Assembly (NCBI RefSeq): GCF_011075055.1
Contig: NC_058146.1
Coordinates: 13,259,320 to 13,323,319, forward strand
Reading direction: 5' to 3'
DNA from: Mangifera indica
Lineage: Eukaryota > Streptophyta > Magnoliopsida > Sapindales > Anacardiaceae
Length of the DNA: 64,000 nt
How positions within the stretch are numbered: the stretch's first letter is position 1; every line of letters begins with the position of its first letter. Made by a program: the position numbers and the translations under genes. The notes beneath the pieces were generated by a model, which was given only the letters and a program-made list of their open reading frames with translations, was not told the DNA's origin and searched no databases. Shown piece after piece: positions 59,108 to 64,000 of this stretch.

Positions 59108-60440
59108 AAGTGCTTTTTATATATTATAGTATACGAAGCACCACCATAAAGTGAGTAGTATGAAGAGAAGCCATAAATTAACCAACAATATAAACAACAT
59201 ATGCTATGCTTGGTTGAGTGGTTGTTAAATAAAAAGACTTATAACCAACTGTCAATATAGAGTAGGATCATTCAGAATGGTTCCTTCTATAGGTAAAAGT
59301 TTGACATTAGGCTCAAATGGAGTGGTGAAGGTTTTATTATCTATCAGACCAATACAAGACAAAAAATCTGTAACATAATTAGCTTGAGATAAATAATAGC
59401 TAAAACTATCTAATGAAACCTCTATCCCAAGAAAGTAACTTAAATGCTCAAGATCCTTCATTTCAAATTGTTTATTGAGATATTGCTTCAATTTAGTAAT
59501 ACCTTGTAAATCATCACTAGTGATGATCATATCATCTACATATAAAAAGATAATAGTATATCTCTTCTCGGTTGACAAATAAAGAAAACATTATCAAAAA
59601 AGCTAAAAGAGAATCCAAACTAACTAATGGTGGAGCTAAATTTTGTAAACTATACTTTAAGAGCCTATTTGAGTCAATACAAAGCTTTCTAAAGCCGACA
59701 AATCTTATCGGGCAGATGATTATATCCAGGCAAGGGTCACATATAAACTTCTTCAAAAAGATCTCCATTCAAAAAGTATGTTTCATATCCATTTGAAAAA
59801 GTTTTCACTTTTTAACAGCTACAATAGCTATGAGACTTTGCATATAAGTGAGATAAGCCACTAGAGCAAAGGTCTTGTTATAATCAATGTCATGTTCTTA
59901 AGTAAACCTATTTTCCACTAATTGAGCTTTATCTTGCTCTATGGAAACATCAACATAAATTTTAATTTTATAAACCCACTGATATCCCATAACAGTTTTA
60001 CTAGGTGGTAAGTCAACCAAATCCCAAGTCTTTGTCTTCACTAAGACTTGCAATTCTTCTTTCATGGCTTGTTGCTAATGAGGATTAGTATTAGTTTCCT
60101 TATAAGAGGAAAACTCATACAAGGAAAAAATGGAAAAGTAACAATGATAATCACGAACATAAAGGGGTGGTTGATGTACTATAATGGTTCTATTAAAGGA
60201 CGAAGTGAAACTAGATTAGGACATAAGATTCGTAGATGAACTAGACATTTTGAATCTTACTATGGTGTGATCATCTGTTTGTCTTACATAAAAAATATTA
60301 AGAGAAGGACTATCATTGGTGTTATTAGAGGATGACTTAGGAAACAATTCAATAGATAGATTGATGAAGTAAAGAAAATAGTTTTTAAAGAGTTGAAACT
60401 CAAAAAGAGTAAAAATATTAAGAGAAGGACTATCATTTGT
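59108..60440 (-). pseudogene. copia reverse transcriptase, degraded
   Basis: The minus frame holds FLYVDDMIITSDD, the YVDD catalytic box, near 59540. It is followed by LKQYLNKQFEMKDLEHLSYF and LGIEVSLDSF. Upstream pieces include VMGYQWVYKIKIYVDVSIEQ and DYNKTFALVAYLT near 59900-59990, with stops between. At 60288-60330 and 60411-60453 a segment of about 30 bases (taagagaaggactatcatt) is duplicated 123 bases apart. Confidence 0.85.
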
Positions 60441-62666
60441 GTTAATTTGAATTAAGTGGCACATGGTTGTGTCCTTGGACACACGCATGTGTGTGTAATG
60501 TGTTTTTAGTCTTTAAAAAGGCATGCTGCTGCATTTTAGGGATTATTAGCTAAATCTTTAAATGCATGAAATAGAGAGGAAATGAGAGAGAATGAGAGTT
60601 TAATATTTTGGTTTTATGATAATAGTTCCTAGTGGCATTTTCGATGGCAAGGAAAAGAGATAAATTAGAAAGAAAGAGGCCTGTTTGTGCGTATTACCTT
60701 ATGCAAATAGAGATAAATATAGTTTTAGACTCTCTTTGATGAATAAATATGTTTTCCCATGTTGATGAGATTGTTTATATGCTTGTATCGATGAGAATAA
60801 AATATAAGAAAGATAAGCTTTTATGTTAGGGAAGTATATGAGCTGATATATTTAATTTGTTGTACAAATATTGCTAGGATAATTATGTTGTAGTTGAGAT
60901 GATCTCCTCATGAATGAAATCCAGTTGTGATATGGAGTTTAGGAGGGCTTGAATGGTATAATAACGTAGAAAAACCAGACATGATATGGGTTAATCCCTT
61001 ATATTATGATTAATAGTTGGAGTTCTAATGCTTTGAGTTAGTGCTTACGATCCCTTGGGTGTTCATTTGTGTTAAGAATTGGTTTATTGCAATGTAGGGA
61101 TTATTATTTATGCCAAGACATGTGTAGACAGTGAGTTATCATATAAAAATGATGTAGGGATCGAAATTAGGTTTTTTCTAATTTGTTGTCTGCATTTACT
61201 ACATGACTGTGTGGTATGGGACAATGGTCGTGTGATATGGGACACACGCCTGTGTGTATGAACTCTAGATTTAAGTCGAGTTCTCTAACGATTCAGTTAT
61301 CGTTAGACACCATTGACTGGTGAGCTATCAACTAGGACACATGGACTTCTCATGTATAGTATTAGCACAATCGTGCATGAGGTGAAATGATTAGAATACC
61401 CTTGAGAAGTAGTGTGATTAATAAGCAAATAAAAAAGAAAAAAGAAATAAATATCTGGAGTGGCACAAACTCGTGTGTCTAAGAGCATATGCTCGTGTGT
61501 ATAGAAAATTTACATATGGGGAAATGACACGAGGAGGCAGTCATGTGTGTAGAATTAAAAAAGGATGCACATTGTGTCTCTATAAGCACACACTTGTGTG
61601 CGTGGAGCAGAATTAAGAAAACGAGAGAAAGAATTAGACAAAGGATATATGGGTCATCCTAAGTAATAGTACCAAGATTCTAGGTATGCAATAATACCCT
61701 AAGTGAAGTTAAGTTGCAAAATGGCATAAGATACATTTTAAATGGAAGTGAGAGTGAGCAAAGTTAAGTTAAGGCTCAAGATGCATGCATGACAAAAATC
61801 ATAGGATCGTTATTAGAGGTACCGTGAGTATACATTCTCTACACCACCCGCAGTAGGGTATTTGCTCGTAGTAGAGTCTAGTTGAGATACAGTTTAGTGT
61901 AATGAAACAGAGAGATAACTCACATAGCCAAAGTGTCAAATCCTTGTATTCTATCTACATTGATAAGCCTAGTACACAGTTTCAATTACAACTTCCAGAT
62001 TTAGATGTTACCACCAAGTTTAGTATGATTATGCTGGATAGAAATCTAATGAGTGGTTCTTTAGCAACTGAGCATGACACAGTTTGATCTAAGAGTTATG
62101 ACATAAGCTTAGATATTCCCTAGAATATAGTATGGGCACAAAGATAGTATATAGGACCCATTATCATCCATAATGGAGTTTAATACCGACTCTGGATGAT
62201 AGAGATAGTAAGGGTCGAGACTAAGGACATTTTGAGAATTTCAGTAAACGTTATCAATAGAGTCTCCCATTTACTGAGTATTTTATGACTCACTCTCTTA
62301 TTTTCATATATGTAGATACAAGTGATCATGATGATTGTGAGATAAATGATGATTAACAGGCGTAAAGCTATGAGGGCATTCTAGTTATTTCACTTTTATC
62401 AGTTTTATTTCATTATGATTTTTATGATTGTATTTGACTATACATATTTTGGTTTTCAATTTATGTTTATAGGATTAGACATATTTTGAACGCTTCTAGT
62501 TTGGTTTGATAAAGGTATTTAAGTAATTTTACAAGCTTTAATAAATGAGATTTTATTCAGCTATTTCATGAATTTAGTACATGTTTTAAGTTAAACACAT
62601 GCTCAAAATGGTCAATTTGATGACCTTTCCCTCCGAAAGAGAATACTTTTGAATGAGGGTTTTACA
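60440..62666 (+). mobile_element. LTR-like insertion inside copia, borders partly unresolved
   Basis: Separates copia integrase from the RT linker. The right end GAGGGTTTTACA resembles the gypsy LTR end at 56975, and about 370 bases inside it is gactcactctcttattttc, as in that LTR. It contains four or more G/T-C/A palindromic patches of the kind cacacgcctgtgtg (60475, 61250, 61470, 61590). I find no matching start or target duplication, so it may be truncated. No coding sequence; frames here are chance. Confidence 0.5.
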
Positions 62667-63790
62667 AGTAAAAGTTGTTTCTCCCTAAAATCATTTAGGA
62701 CAAAAGGCTAAGATCAAGAGAGTACGAACAATCTCTAAAATGTGTTTGTGTTTTCATTTAGCATGACCAATTTGTGGAAACGTACCAAGACAAGACCCAT
62801 GAATAATAATGTCATTTTGGGAGAGAAAAGTAAAGAGTTTAGCATTTTTATACTTCATAGCATTATTTGTTCAAAGACTTTTAATGGTACAAGAGAATTG
62901 AGTTTTTACAAGAGTAACAAAATTTGTATAAAGCTTAGACAATTGAGACCGAATTTTCATAAAATATATCCAAGTAAATTGAGAGTAATCATAAACAAAA
63001 ATCACAAAATAGGTAGTGCCTCTTCTAGTAGCTATGGGAGAGAGTCTCCAAATATCAATATGCACAATGTCAAAAATAGTAGAAGAGAAAGATATACTAT
63101 TATTAAAAGGTAAAACATGATATTTGTCAAGTTCACAAGAAGCATAATCAAGATTTTGATGTTTAGCATTTCTTAAGAGACCATTAGAACATAAGGACTT
63201 TAAGCGAGGGAAAGAAACATGATCAAGACGAGAATGCAAAGTAAAGGAAGACACAAAGGCTACATACTTTGACTAATTATTGGATATAGACATAATTTTT
63301 TAAGGTAGTTAAAAAGATGTCAGCTCAAACAGATAGTCAACCTTACGATTGGTCCCAAAGATTTGTCTCATTTGCGGATCTTACACATAACAATCATATA
63401 AGAAAAGTGTACATCAAGACCAAGATCGCATAATTGTCCAATAGAAATAAGATTTAATGAGAGTTTAAGAACACAAAGGACTCTAGATAAAGAAAAAGTA
63501 GGAGTTGAGTTATTATCAATGTGACTAACCAACAAACAAAAATTATCAACAGTATGAATAACATGAGGGTAAAATAACGAGGATTAAAAGTCATATGATT
63601 ACAACAAGTGGAGTCCATAAACCGAGATGAAGAAGTACCAGGGTTATAGACAAGGTTAAAGAAGTGAAGGTACCAAAAATGGATTAGGCAAAGACTTATT
63701 TTAGAGTATCAATGTTGACCTGACTAAGAAGCTCATTTAAAGTAGAAGATTTGCTAGACGACAAGCCTGACCAATAATTTTTTATGACTC
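62667..63790 (-). pseudogene. copia integrase and GAG-pre-integrase, degraded
   Basis: GAG-pre-integrase sequence (LHSRLDHVSFPRLKSLCSNG) and integrase (FDIVHIDIWRLSPIATRRGT, YFVIFVYDYSQFTWIYF) occupy 63254-62871. The remainder of integrase, with stops, continues to 62667. Upstream (63300-63790) is a broken Gag end/protease region with FMDSTCCNHMTFNP, where the protease active site D-S-C/G lies. Many stops; inactive. Confidence 0.85.
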
Positions 63791-63799
63791 ATACAATGA

Positions 63800-64000
63800 A
63801 AAATGATATTAATCATATATAATAAGGAACGACATAACTTGTTAAATTAAGAGAATCAAATTTGATTAATTAAAGCTAATTAATGATTAACTATTTTTGA
63901 ACTATTCAAACTAAGATTGAATAAACTGAATTCGAATCAAAGATTAAACTTGTTTTATAAAATGAGTTGAGTTCAAGTATGAAACTAACTCAATTTGAAT
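63800..64000. other. AT-rich end of window
   Basis: Carries the AACTCAATTTGAAT motif of the dispersed CAAACT/GTTTGA family. Nothing else seen. Confidence 0.4.

Larger units (their letters stand above)
53160..63790 (-). mobile_element. Ty1/copia element broken by nested insertions
   Basis: On the minus strand the pieces follow copia order. Gag-end/protease, GAG-pre-integrase and integrase lie at about 63790-62667, linker and reverse transcriptase at about 60440-59108, and RNase H at 57431-56976. The polypurine tract (GTTTGTGAGGGA) and LTR-like sequence are left of 53423. Three insertions separate them: 60440-62666, 57432-59102 and 53423-56975. At the middle insertion, removing it with one copy of its 5-bp duplication rejoins the reading frame. 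The left edge and the 5' LTR are not found. Confidence 0.8.

Noticed and set aside
59532..59796. Frames on both strands at the copia RT
   Set aside because: The plus-strand frame is the antisense of RT sequence, and the minus one is RT sequence in a shifted phase; both are covered by the RT remnant.
62742..63113. 123-codon plus-strand frame
   Set aside because: Antisense of copia integrase, which is clear on the minus strand.
1..64000. CRISPR arrays, bacterial operons, riboswitches
   Set aside because: No regularly spaced short repeats with unique spacers, no bacterial gene signals, and all recognisable genes are plant-type with introns.

Overview
The window reads as nuclear DNA of a eudicot plant. 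It is strongly AT-rich, its coding exons are short and split by AT-rich GT-AG introns, and it holds a nuclear-type tRNA-Trp(CCA), a class III HD-ZIP gene with the plant miR165/166 site, and a dense load of typical plant transposable elements. I cannot name the genus from sequence alone.

Three intact-looking protein genes are present, all on the minus strand. (1) 4298-6163: a four-exon gene whose predicted 536-aa product joins a phloem-protein-2 (PP2/Nictaba-type) lectin domain to a class-3 lipase of the plant phospholipase A1-II type. This is the most unusual gene here. (2) 15025-16671: a three-exon gene for a 123-aa KxDL-motif protein (KXD1/BORC-BLOC-1 family). (3) 31425-38132: an 18-exon, 848-aa HD-ZIP III transcription factor most like PHABULOSA/PHAVOLUTA. 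Its miR165/166 target site is created only by splicing, because an intron cuts it. A tRNA-Trp with a pol III terminator lies at 23641-23712.

Most of the rest is mobile DNA. From left to right: a degraded ORF, then a TATA box and a near-perfect 31-bp hairpin (0.9-2.0 kb); a hAT-like non-autonomous element (3144-4140); a 499-bp tandem duplication (8452-9457); a decayed Ty1/copia pol remnant (10.1-12.5 kb); a 421-bp LTR/primer-site tandem (12.85-13.69 kb); a Ty3/gypsy-like gag-protease element lacking reverse transcriptase and integrase, with two ~990-bp LTRs (17335-21345); and a Mutator-like foldback of 839 bp with a perfect 9-bp target duplication (21863-22701). At least five members of one non-autonomous MULE-like family (ends GGCCAAAnGACT...) lie at 26.1, 38.6, 41.5, 46.5 and 49.7 kb, one of them in the upstream region of the HD-ZIP III gene.

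The right end (53.1-63.8 kb) is a nested pile. A minus-strand copia element was broken by two solo LTRs and a third LTR-like insert. The leftmost solo LTR was itself hit by a second hAT element (54316-55595, perfect 8-bp target duplication) that carries a piece of a UBA2-type RNA-binding protein gene, so it is a Pack-type hAT. Intervals not listed hold AT-rich sequence in which I see no gene.

The three genes show no functional link to each other. The window is ordinary gene-poor plant euchromatin with scattered genes. Exon borders were set by hand from GT/AG sites, reading frame and remembered family sequences; no alignment program was run.
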